14,649 bases of DNA from CAZRDB01 sp964598695 (lineage in GTDB: Bacteria > Armatimonadota > Zipacnadia > UBA1398): the NCBI GenBank assembly GCA_964598695.1, contig CAZRDB010000126.1:1-14649 (forward strand), written 5' to 3'. The translations under genes were made by a program, and so were the position numbers. The notes below the pieces were generated by a model. That model was not told where the DNA came from, ran no database searches, and worked only from the letters and a program-made list of their open reading frames with translations. Positions 1-5,713 of this stretch are shown in pieces (the stretch's first letter is position 1; each line of letters begins with the position of its first letter).

Positions 1-1
1 C

Positions 2-595
2 ATGGGGATCCCTGGGATGCCGAGCCCCGGCTCCAGCTTCCAGGGCTCTCCGGGGTTGGGCAGCAGCGGTGCCGCGGGCGCGGGCGGCGCGGGCATGGAG
101 GGCGGCGGCCCGGGCAGTGGCGTCAGTTCCTTCCCGGACTGGGCGCTCTCGGTCTGGTTCGACCTGCGCGAGAACGAGATGGAGTGGTTCTACCTCCGCG
201 ATCCGGGCAACAAGACCGGGGAGATGGTCGCGGTCGGGTTCGTCATCAACAAGCTCGACGGCAAGATCGTCGCGATCTCCGTCGCCGGCCCCGAGTGCGA
301 CTTCGCCCGCACCGCGATGTGGAAGCCGCACGAGTACGTGCAGTTGGGCGACAGCTTCAAGCAGGTCCACTACCGCTACGGCTGGCCGCACGACATCGAG
401 ACCTTCGATGGCAGCGGCGACATCTCCGGCGGCATGACCGGCTCGGTCAGCTTCAACGGCGTGCAGAACGTCTTCCGGCGCGACTGTATCGTGTGGTACC
501 ACGAGATCCGCGGCGAGAAGCAGTGCAACATCGCCTTCACGCTCCACGGCATGTTCGTGACCCGTATCCACATCTGGATCCCCGAGCCGATCTAG
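2..595 (+). CDS. Gly/Pro-rich protein with possible BamE/SmpA-like C-terminal part, 5'-partial
   Basis: The frame is open to the left edge, so the ATG at base 2 may be internal and the protein is best treated as missing its N-terminus. The visible 197 residues fall into two parts. Residues 1-45 are a low-complexity Gly/Ser/Pro/Ala linker. Residues 46-197 form a compact domain rich in Trp, Tyr and Phe with alternating beta-like segments. The stretch around residues 113-135 (YVQLGDSFKQVHYRYGWPHD) has the G-[ST]-x-x-x-V-x-x-x-[YLF]-G-x-P pattern of BamE/SmpA-type small envelope domains. It is followed by beta-like segments (VSFNGV, CIVWYHE, NIAFTLH) ending in VTRIHIW. The family pattern suggests a periplasmic or surface protein, but no signal peptide can be seen because the start is missing. 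Function unknown; the BamE-like assignment is a weak motif inference. The gene is followed by a strong hairpin. Confidence 0.7.
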   Translation: MGIPGMPSPGSSFQGSPGLGSSGAAGAGGAGMEGGGPGSGVSSFPDWALSVWFDLRENEMEWFYLRDPGNKTGEMVAVGFVINKLDGKIVAISVAGPECDFARTAMWKPHEYVQLGDSFKQVHYRYGWPHDIETFDGSGDISGGMTGSVSFNGVQNVFRRDCIVWYHEIRGEKQCNIAFTLHGMFVTRIHIWIPEPI

Positions 596-628
596 CTCGT
601 TCGTGCTGGGCAGCAACCAGGGGTTCTC

Positions 629-659
629 CGCGGTCCGGGCTGAGCAAGCCCGGACCGCG
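629..659 (+). terminator. Rho-independent-type terminator hairpin after the first gene
   Basis: A perfect 13-bp GC-rich inverted repeat (629-641 with 647-659) closes a 5-base loop (GAGCA) and is followed by a moderately T-rich tail TTGTCTCTT at 660-668. It begins 33 bases after the first gene's stop codon, as expected for a terminator of that transcript. The tail is not a pure T run, so termination efficiency is uncertain. The hairpin core recurs at 724-751. Confidence 0.55.
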
Positions 660-709
660 TTGTCTCTTGCGAGGTCGGTGACGAGCGATGCCCGCGGAGA
701 GCAAGGGAG

Positions 710-719
710 NNNNNNNNNN
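710..719. other. Assembly gap (10 N)
   Basis: Ten undetermined bases lie in the spacer between the first gene and dnaG. A fixed short run like this is typical of a scaffold join, so the true distance and content are unknown. The gap lies between two related GC-rich hairpins, a plausible cause of the assembly break. Any dnaG promoter or small gene here could be hidden. Confidence 0.97.
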
Positions 720-723
720 GAAT

Positions 724-751
724 CGGTCCGGGTTCCTCGGAGCCCGGACCG
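724..751 (+). terminator. Second GC-rich hairpin, related to the one at 629-659
   Basis: The arms CGGTCCGGG (724-732) and CCCGGACCG (743-751) are identical to the core arms of the upstream hairpin (631-639 and 649-657), but the loop differs. The sequence after it (CTGCGTTTCC) has only a weak T-run. It lies 34 bases upstream of the dnaG start, so it could be a duplicated terminator, an attenuator in the dnaG leader, or one member of a small repeat family. Its role is unproven. Confidence 0.4.
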
Positions 752-785
752 CTGCGTTTCCACGAGGGCCGGTGATCTGAGCCTC

Positions 786-2651
786 ATGCGGTGCCCATCG
801 CACGACGACGGGATCTCCATCGAGGAGCTGCGCGAGCAGACGGACATCATCGAGGTCGTGCGGCAGCATGTGCCCAGCTTGGTCAAGGCGGGCCGCGACT
901 GGAAGGGCCTGTGCCCGTTCCACCTCGAGCGGACCCCGTCGTTCTACGTGATCCCGCACCAGAGCCGCTACTTCTGCTTCGGCTGCCGGGCCAGCGGCGA
1001 CGCGATCCGGTTCGTCATGGAGACCGATCGCGTGAGCTTCACCGAGGCCTGCGATCGCCTGGCGCAGCGGCTGGGCCGGCGGTTCCTGGGGCGCGAGGAC
1101 CCGGAGAAGCGCAGCCGGCGCGACCTGATCCTCGACCTCAACGGGGAGGCCTCGCGCTACTGGGCCGAGATCCTCGCCGGGTCGGAGCGGGCCGAGGAGG
1201 CCCGGGAGTACGTCGCGCGGCGCGGGATCGGGCCGGAGGCGATCGAGCGGTTCCGGATCGGCTACAGCCTGCCGGAGTGGGATGCCTTGAGCGCGACCTT
1301 CCGGGGCAGGGGCCGGGCGGAGAGCCTGCTGGTGGAGGCGGGGCTCCTCAAGCCCCGCGAGGAGGGGTCGGGCGCCTACGACCGCTTCCGGGGCCGGCTG
1401 ATGTTCCCGATTCGCTCGAGCCAGGGCGATGTGGTGGCCTTCGGCGGACGCGCGCTCGGCGACGAGCAGCCGAAGTACCTGAACAGCCCGGCGACGCCGG
1501 TCTTCGACAAGAGCCGCCAGCTCTACGGCTTCCCCCAGGCCGGCGACGGCCTGAAGCGCGAGGGCTGGGCCCTGATCGTGGAAGGCTACACCGATGTGAT
1601 CGCCTGCCACCAGGCGGGGGTGACGAACGCCCTGGCCACGCTCGGCACGGCGCTCTCGGCCGACCATCTGTCGGTGCTGAAGAGGTACGTCCAGCGGGTC
1701 GTCATGGCCTATGATGCCGATTCGGCCGGCCTGGGCGCCATGATCCGCTCGGCCGATGACCTCGAGGAGTCGGGCATGGAGGTCTCCGCGGTGGTGCTGC
1801 CGCCCGGGGAGGATCCGGACTCGCTCCTGCGCCGCTCCGGGCCCGACGCGCTGCGCGGCGCCGTGGAGCGCTCGGTGCCGCTGTACCACTTCGTGCTGGA
1901 CCGGCTGCTCCCGCACGGCGAGGCGGCGATCACGCGGCAGCAGGTCCGGGTGGCGGTGGAGGCGATCGCGCGGATCCGGTCGGCGACGACGCGGGAGCAG
2001 TACGTGCTCTACGCGGCCGATCGGCTGGGGATGGGAGACGCCCAGCGGACGGGCGCGATGGCCTCGGCGGTGCGCCAGGAGGTCGCGACGGCACTGCGGG
2101 AGCGCGCGCGCGCGGCCACGCACGAGCGGAGGCCGGCGCGGGAGGAGACGCAGCCGGAAGGAGTGACCGAGACACTGCTCACCGCGGCGGCGGCGGAGAT
2201 TCCGATCGGGACACGAAGGCGCGAAGAGGTTATCCTGAGAGGCTTAGCCCAAGAAAGCACGCGGCCTGAAGAGGTGTTTGGCCGCCTCACGCCGCATTTG
2301 TTTGCGGACCCGATTCACCGCGAACTTGCGGCCCGGGCCGAGCAGTTGTACCGCAGTGGGGCCCGCATCGCGCAGCCGGAGTTCCCCGAGGGGCTCTCGG
2401 CCGAGGCGGCGCACCGGTGGAGCCAGCTCTCGATCGGCGATGGTGGCGCAGGGCAGGAGAGCGTCGAGGACTGTGTCCGGCGCTTGCTCGAACGTCCCAA
2501 GGAAGAACGCCTCGCGGAGCTGCAGCGAGCCGTCCCAGGCATTCTTGCGAGGCAAGAGCGGAGCGCGGAAGAGCAAGCCGCGCTCGTCGAGTACCAGGAG
2601 CTACTGCGGTACTTCTCCGATCAAGCCGGCCAGCGATCGGCCGGCCGCTGA
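786..2651 (+). CDS. dnaG: DNA primase
   Basis: DnaG makes the RNA primers for lagging-strand DNA synthesis at the replication fork, working with the replicative helicase. The 621-residue protein has the usual order of domains. A CHC2 zinc-binding domain lies at about 11-100, with ligands C43, H46, C64 and C67 (CPFH...CFGC). The RNA-polymerase core follows at about 110-370. Its Toprim part shows E266 in VEGYTD and the metal-binding acidic residues D310 and D312 in AYDADSAG, nearly the same spacing as in E. coli. The C-terminal 450-621 is the divergent helicase-interaction region. Start: the ATG at 786 is about 10 residues ahead of the conserved SIEELREQTDI segment. The frame is open further upstream but runs into the N gap, and no strong Shine-Dalgarno sequence precedes this ATG. 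rpoD follows after 54 bases, the classic dnaG-rpoD pairing. The last third is visibly less GC-rich than the neighbouring sequence. Confidence 0.96.
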   Translation: MRCPSHDDGISIEELREQTDIIEVVRQHVPSLVKAGRDWKGLCPFHLERTPSFYVIPHQSRYFCFGCRASGDAIRFVMETDRVSFTEACDRLAQRLGRRFLGREDPEKRSRRDLILDLNGEASRYWAEILAGSERAEEAREYVARRGIGPEAIERFRIGYSLPEWDALSATFRGRGRAESLLVEAGLLKPREEGSGAYDRFRGRLMFPIRSSQGDVVAFGGRALGDEQPKYLNSPATPVFDKSRQLYGFPQAGDGLKREGWALIVEGYTDVIACHQAGVTNALATLGTALSADHLSVLKRYVQRVVMAYDADSAGLGAMIRSADDLEESGMEVSAVVLPPGEDPDSLLRRSGPDALRGAVERSVPLYHFVLDRLLPHGEAAITRQQVRVAVEAIARIRSATTREQYVLYAADRLGMGDAQRTGAMASAVRQEVATALRERARAATHERRPAREETQPEGVTETLLTAAAAEIPIGTRRREEVILRGLAQESTRPEEVFGRLTPHLFADPIHRELAARAEQLYRSGARIAQPEFPEGLSAEAAHRWSQLSIGDGGAGQESVEDCVRRLLERPKEERLAELQRAVPGILARQERSAEEQAALVEYQELLRYFSDQAGQRSAGR

Positions 2652-2687
2652 GGGAGTATCACGGGGAGCGCCGGCATCGGCGTTCCT

Positions 2688-2694
2688 CTGGAGG
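2688..2694 (+). promoter_or_regulatory. Ribosome binding site deciding the TTG start of rpoD
   Basis: CTGGAGG lies 11 bases before the TTG at 2706. The nearby ATG at 2699 reaches a stop after four codons and cannot be the start. The next in-frame ATG (2739) has no comparable site and would cut into region 1.1. Confidence 0.55.
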
Positions 2695-2705
2695 CTAGAT
2701 GCGTC

Positions 2706-4859
2706 TTGGATAGGAAAGACCTGCGCAGTACGCGAGAGATGCAGCTCCTTCTCGAGAAGGGGCGCGAGGATGGTGTCGTCAGCAACGACGACATCAGCGA
2801 CCTCTGCGCCAAGCTGCTCGACGACCCCGAGGTGATGGAGGACATCTACCGTCTCCTGGAGGGCGAGGACATCCGTGTTGTCGATGCGGCTCCGGCCTCG
2901 GCCGAGATCCCGGCGGGCGTCGGCCCGGCGCGGCGTGCGTACGCCACGCGCGACGAGTCCTTCGACAGCGTCGACGGCATCCCGATCAGCGACTCGGTCC
3001 GGATGTACCTCCGCGACATCGGGCGCGTCCCGCTGCTCACCCCGGAGCAGGAGCACGACCTCGCCAAGCGGATCCAGCGGGCCGAGAGCGACGTCGACTA
3101 CGACGCCGAGACCGGCGAGATGGTGGTCCGCCCGCGCAGCAAGCACCTCGGCTACGGCACCGTGTACACCCTGTCGATCGAGGGCGATGAGGACGGGATC
3201 CGTCCGGCCGGCAGCGGCGCTCCCGGCAGTGCCGAGCGCCCCCCGACGGCACTCGCGCAGGAGACGGCGTTCTCGTTCGGCACCGTGGAGGGCGGCCGGC
3301 GCTTCTCGATGGTCGACGGCCCCCTCACGGGGATCGACGACCTCCCCGCCTCGCACGCGGCCGCGCTCGATCTGTACTTCACGGCCCAGCCCGATTCGGC
3401 TGCGATCGAGGGCGGCGCGCTCACCCTGCGCTCCGAGACGGGCGACGAGATCGCCTTCCGCCATGAGATCCTCTCGGAGGGCGAGCTGTACATCGCGCGG
3501 CTTCGGCCGAAGAAGAAGCTCCAGGACGGCTGCGCCTACCGGATCTCGCTGACCGGCGGCACGCGCGGCCTGCTCGGAACGCACACCGACGGCACCCACT
3601 GCCACCTCGACGGCGAGTACGTGATCGAGTTCCGCGTCGTGAAGCCCAAGCCGGTGAGTGTCGAGGAGACGATCCCGGCCGCGGGCCGGCCCGGCGCGCC
3701 GGAGCAGGTCCTGCACGTTCGACTCTCGCGTCCCGTCAACCCCCGGACTGTCAACACCCGCACCGTGACGCTGCGCAGCGCGCCCAAGACCCCGCGCGGC
3801 CGTCCGGCCACCGTTGCCGGCCGTACGCTGGCCACGCCCGACGGCCGGTGGATCCTCTACGTGCCGGCCGACAACCTGGTCGTGGGCGAGGAGTACGTGC
3901 TGCGGGTCGCGGCGGGCGACCGGGGCGTGAAGGACCGCTACGGCTGCCAGCTCGACGCCGATCTCGAACTGCACTTCACCTGCGGTGAGACGGCCGAGCC
4001 GCCGCGCGTCACGTGGCTGTGGCCCGACGACGGCGCGCGCTCGGTGCCGCGGGAGGCGCACGTGCGCGCCTACTTCAGCCACCGCCTGGACCCGACCACC
4101 GTCTCCGAGGACACGGTCAAGCTCAAGGATGAAGAGGCGATCACGCGTCTCGCCGAGGCCAACTTCCGCCTCGTGGTGAGCATCGCGAAGAAGTACACCG
4201 GCCGTGGCGGGCTCTCGTTCCTGGACTTGATCCAGGAGGGCAACATCGGCCTGATGCGCGCGGTGGAGAAGTTCGACTTCCGCAAGGGCTACAAGTTCTC
4301 CACCTACGCGACCTGGTGGATCCGCCAGGCGATCTCGCGCGCGATCGCGGACCAGGGCCGCATCATCCGGATCCCGGTCCACATGGTCGAGACCATCAAC
4401 CGTCTCCACAAGATCCAGCGGCAGTTGCTGCAGCAGCTCGGTCGCGATCCGACGCTCGACGAGCTGGCCGAGAAGATGGACATCCCGGTCGAGCGCGTCA
4501 GCGAGATCGTGCGGATCGCCCCCGATCCGCTGAGCCTCGAGGTCCCGATGGGCGAGGACGACAGTCCCCGCCTCGGCGATCTGGTCGAGGACCAGGAGGT
4601 CCACTCGCCGGTCGACGCCGCCTCGAACCTCGTCCTGCGCGAGCAGCTCGAGCGGGTGCTCCAGACGCTCTCCGAGCGGGAGCGGCAGGTCATCAAGCTG
4701 CGCTTCGGGCTCGATGACGGCTACCCGCGCACCCTCGAGGAGGTCGGGCAGCGCTTCGGCGTCACCCGGGAGCGGATCCGGCAGATCGAGGCCAAGGCGC
4801 TCAAGAAGCTGCGGAACCCCGCACGCATGAAGCGCCTCCGCGATTACCTGAGCGACTAG
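2706..4859 (+). CDS. rpoD: Primary (group 1) RNA polymerase sigma factor with Ig-like insertion
   Basis: This is the housekeeping sigma factor that directs RNA polymerase to -10/-35 promoters. It has 717 residues and a TTG start. Region 1.1 is at about 8-60 (LLEKGREDGVVSNDDISDL). Region 1.2 is at 96-126 (SVRMYLRDIGRVPLLTPEQE). Region 2 is at 481-557, with the near-invariant KFSTYATWWIRQAISRAIAD; Q541 matches the -10-contacting Gln of E. coli, and S544 replaces the usual Thr. Region 3 is at 558-640. Region 4 is at 645-717, with the -35 helix-turn-helix around TLEEVGQRFGVTRERIRQIE. Between regions 1.2 and 2, residues 129-473 are an insertion that looks like SbsA/Big_5-type Ig-like units (listed separately). 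Without it the protein would be about 370 residues, the size of Bacillus SigA. Everything needed for core binding and promoter recognition appears present. Only 23 bases separate it from the next gene, with no terminator visible. Confidence 0.96.
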   Translation: MDRKDLRSTREMQLLLEKGREDGVVSNDDISDLCAKLLDDPEVMEDIYRLLEGEDIRVVDAAPASAEIPAGVGPARRAYATRDESFDSVDGIPISDSVRMYLRDIGRVPLLTPEQEHDLAKRIQRAESDVDYDAETGEMVVRPRSKHLGYGTVYTLSIEGDEDGIRPAGSGAPGSAERPPTALAQETAFSFGTVEGGRRFSMVDGPLTGIDDLPASHAAALDLYFTAQPDSAAIEGGALTLRSETGDEIAFRHEILSEGELYIARLRPKKKLQDGCAYRISLTGGTRGLLGTHTDGTHCHLDGEYVIEFRVVKPKPVSVEETIPAAGRPGAPEQVLHVRLSRPVNPRTVNTRTVTLRSAPKTPRGRPATVAGRTLATPDGRWILYVPADNLVVGEEYVLRVAAGDRGVKDRYGCQLDADLELHFTCGETAEPPRVTWLWPDDGARSVPREAHVRAYFSHRLDPTTVSEDTVKLKDEEAITRLAEANFRLVVSIAKKYTGRGGLSFLDLIQEGNIGLMRAVEKFDFRKGYKFSTYATWWIRQAISRAIADQGRIIRIPVHMVETINRLHKIQRQLLQQLGRDPTLDELAEKMDIPVERVSEIVRIAPDPLSLEVPMGEDDSPRLGDLVEDQEVHSPVDAASNLVLREQLERVLQTLSERERQVIKLRFGLDDGYPRTLEEVGQRFGVTRERIRQIEAKALKKLRNPARMKRLRDYLSD
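3090..3290 (+). other. C-terminal half of split Ig-like unit (sigma residues 129-195)
   Basis: The segment starts abruptly at VDYDAETGEMVVRPRSKHLG and continues with YGTVYTLSI, the second half of a Big_5-type domain. A long Gly/Pro-rich loop and a closing FSFGTV strand follow. No first half precedes it: region 1.2 of the sigma factor lies directly upstream. Confidence 0.65.
3342..3638 (+). other. Complete Ig-like unit B (sigma residues about 213-311)
   Basis: The first half reads LDLYFTAQPDSAAIEGGALT and the second half YIARLRPKKKLQDGCAYRIS. The closing loop carries an unusual His/Cys cluster (H293, H298, C299, H300), and the final strand is YVIEFRV. It aligns by eye with unit C. Confidence 0.6.
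3642..3983 (+). other. Complete Ig-like unit C (sigma residues about 313-426)
   Basis: This is the clearest unit of the array. The first half is LHVRLSRPVNPRTVNTRTVT, the second half is WILYVPADNLVVGEEYVLRV, the turn is GVKDRYGCQLD, and the closing strand is LELHFTC. The GVKDxxGxxL turn is characteristic of Big_5/SbsA-type domains. Confidence 0.65.
3996..4124 (+). other. N-terminal half of split Ig-like unit (sigma residues 431-473)
   Basis: The segment PPRVTWLWPDDGARSVPREA followed by FSHRLDPTTVSEDTVKL is a textbook first half of a Big_5-type domain. It stops right after the TVKL strand, and sigma region 2 begins. The missing second half is exactly what is found at the start of the insert. 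Confidence 0.65.
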
Positions 4860-4873
4860 CTACCCACGGCATC

Positions 4874-4886
4874 GGAGCTGCTATGC
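4874..4886 (+). promoter_or_regulatory. Translation initiation region of the TatD gene
   Basis: The 13-base string GGAGCTGCTATGC holds a GGAG Shine-Dalgarno core five bases before the ATG at 4883. The identical 13 bases recur at the start of the next gene (5671-5683). Confidence 0.6.
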
Positions 4887-5713
4887 CCCTCCTCGATGCG
4901 CACGTGCACCTGCAGGAGGAAGTCCTGGAGGGCTTGGTCCCCGAGGTGCTGGCCCGGGCGCGTGGCGCGGGCGTCGAGTACTTCGTGAGCAACGGGACTC
5001 ACGTCGGCGATTGGGAGTCGACCCGCGCGATCGCGGCCACCGAGCCCGGCGTCGTCCCGTGCTTCGGGCTGCACCCGTGGTTCATCGCCGAGCAACCGCC
5101 CGACTGGCCCGACCGCCTCGAGGAGTTCCTGCGCGCCACCCCCTCGGGGATCGGCGAGGCGGGGCTCGACGGCTCGATCGCCACGCCCGCGTTGCCGGAG
5201 CAGACCGAGGCCCTGCGGATCCAGCTCCGCCTCGCGCACCGCCTCGGACGGCCGGTGATGCTCCACTGCGTGCGCGCCTTCGGCCATCTGCTCGACCTGC
5301 TCCGGCAGGAGGGCCCCCCCGAGGCAGGCTTCCTGCTCCACTCCTACAGCGGGGCGCCCGAGATGGTGAAGGAGTTCGCGCCGCTCGGCGGGTGGTTCTC
5401 GATCAGCGGAGCCGTGCTCCACGAGCGGCACAAGCGGGCGCGGCGCGCCCTGATGGCCGTGCCGCTCGATCGCCTCGTTGTCGAGACCGACGCCCCGGCG
5501 ATGCCGCCGCCGCCGCCCTTCCGTCCCCACCAGCTCCCCGCCGACGGCGGACGGTGCTGGAACGAGCCGGCCAACCTCCCGCAGATCGTGGAAGGCGTCG
5601 CCGGCCTGCGCGGCCTGACCGCTGCGGCGCTCACCGAGATCGCCTGGGACAACGCCCGCCGCTTCCTGGGGGAGCTGCTATGCACGACGAACGATTCGCC
5701 CGTACGGAGCTGA
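4883..5713 (+). CDS. tatD: TatD-family metal-dependent hydrolase (putative deoxyribonuclease)
   Basis: TatD-family enzymes are cytoplasmic TIM-barrel metallohydrolases; characterised members have DNase activity, and roles in DNA repair or quality control are proposed. All expected metal ligands are present in this 276-residue protein: H7 and H9 (DAHVH), E92 (GEAGLD), H128 (MLHC), H153 (LLHSYSG) and D203 (ETDAP). FGLHPW (61-66) is also a family hallmark, and the length is usual for TatD proteins (250-280). The position 23 bases after rpoD suggests read-through from the dnaG-rpoD transcript. The 3' end overlaps the next gene by 34 bases. The sequence is not an obvious orthologue of E. coli TatD itself, so the exact substrate is unknown and the symbol is used in the family sense. 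Confidence 0.88.
   Translation: MPLLDAHVHLQEEVLEGLVPEVLARARGAGVEYFVSNGTHVGDWESTRAIAATEPGVVPCFGLHPWFIAEQPPDWPDRLEEFLRATPSGIGEAGLDGSIATPALPEQTEALRIQLRLAHRLGRPVMLHCVRAFGHLLDLLRQEGPPEAGFLLHSYSGAPEMVKEFAPLGGWFSISGAVLHERHKRARRALMAVPLDRLVVETDAPAMPPPPPFRPHQLPADGGRCWNEPANLPQIVEGVAGLRGLTAAALTEIAWDNARRFLGELLCTTNDSPVRS
5671..5683 (+). promoter_or_regulatory. Translation initiation region of the tcdA-like gene, inside the TatD coding sequence
   Basis: GGAGCTGCTATGC, identical over 13 bases to the start of the TatD gene, places GGAG five bases before the ATG at 5680. This decides the start of the downstream gene although its frame is open for a further 669 bases upstream. It lies in the 3' end of the TatD gene, consistent with translational coupling. 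Confidence 0.65.

Larger units (their letters stand above)
3090..4124 (+). other. Ig-like (SbsA/Big_5-type) domain array inserted in the sigma factor
   Basis: Residues 129-473 separate AKRIQRAES (end of region 1.2) from KDEEAITRLAEANFRLVV (start of region 2), two segments that lie nearly next to each other in compact group 1 sigma factors. The insert repeats a two-part pattern. The first part is a hydrophobic strand plus h-[DN]-P-x-T-V-x-x-x-T-V-x-L. The second is a strand ending in [RY]-[VL]-x-P-x-x-x-L-x-x-G-x-x-Y-x-[LI]-x-[IVL], then a Gly/Asp-rich turn and a final F-containing strand. This is the pattern of bacterial SbsA/Big_5 Ig-like domains. There are about three domain equivalents, one of them split across the two ends. 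The reading frame is open through about 1,035 bases with no stop codon, and no terminal inverted repeats were seen. The E. coli sigma-70 non-conserved region occupies the same site but is mostly helical; no likeness to it was recognised here. Confidence 0.8.

Noticed and set aside
537..2123. Long minus-strand reading frame opposite dnaG
   Set aside because: It is antisense to a complete, motif-rich DnaG, its translation is Arg/Ala/His-rich low-quality sequence, and it runs through the N gap. Long antisense frames are common in GC-rich DNA.
2699..2713. ATG at 2699 as the rpoD start
   Set aside because: It reads only four codons before a TAG and is out of frame with the sigma factor.
3090..4124. 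Intein in rpoD
   Set aside because: The insert does not start with the Cys/Ser block A motif, has no C-terminal His-Asn before a Cys/Ser/Thr, and shows no homing endonuclease motif. The beta-repeat pattern fits Ig-like domains instead.
3090..4124. Transposon or intron interrupting rpoD
   Set aside because: The frame is open throughout, and no terminal inverted repeats, target-site duplication, transposase or intron features were found by eye.
2601..4604. 667-residue minus-strand frame opposite rpoD
   Set aside because: It is a shadow of the sigma factor on the opposite strand. It has no domain signal, and its translation is dominated by Asp, His, Val, Leu and Arg as expected from antisense codons.
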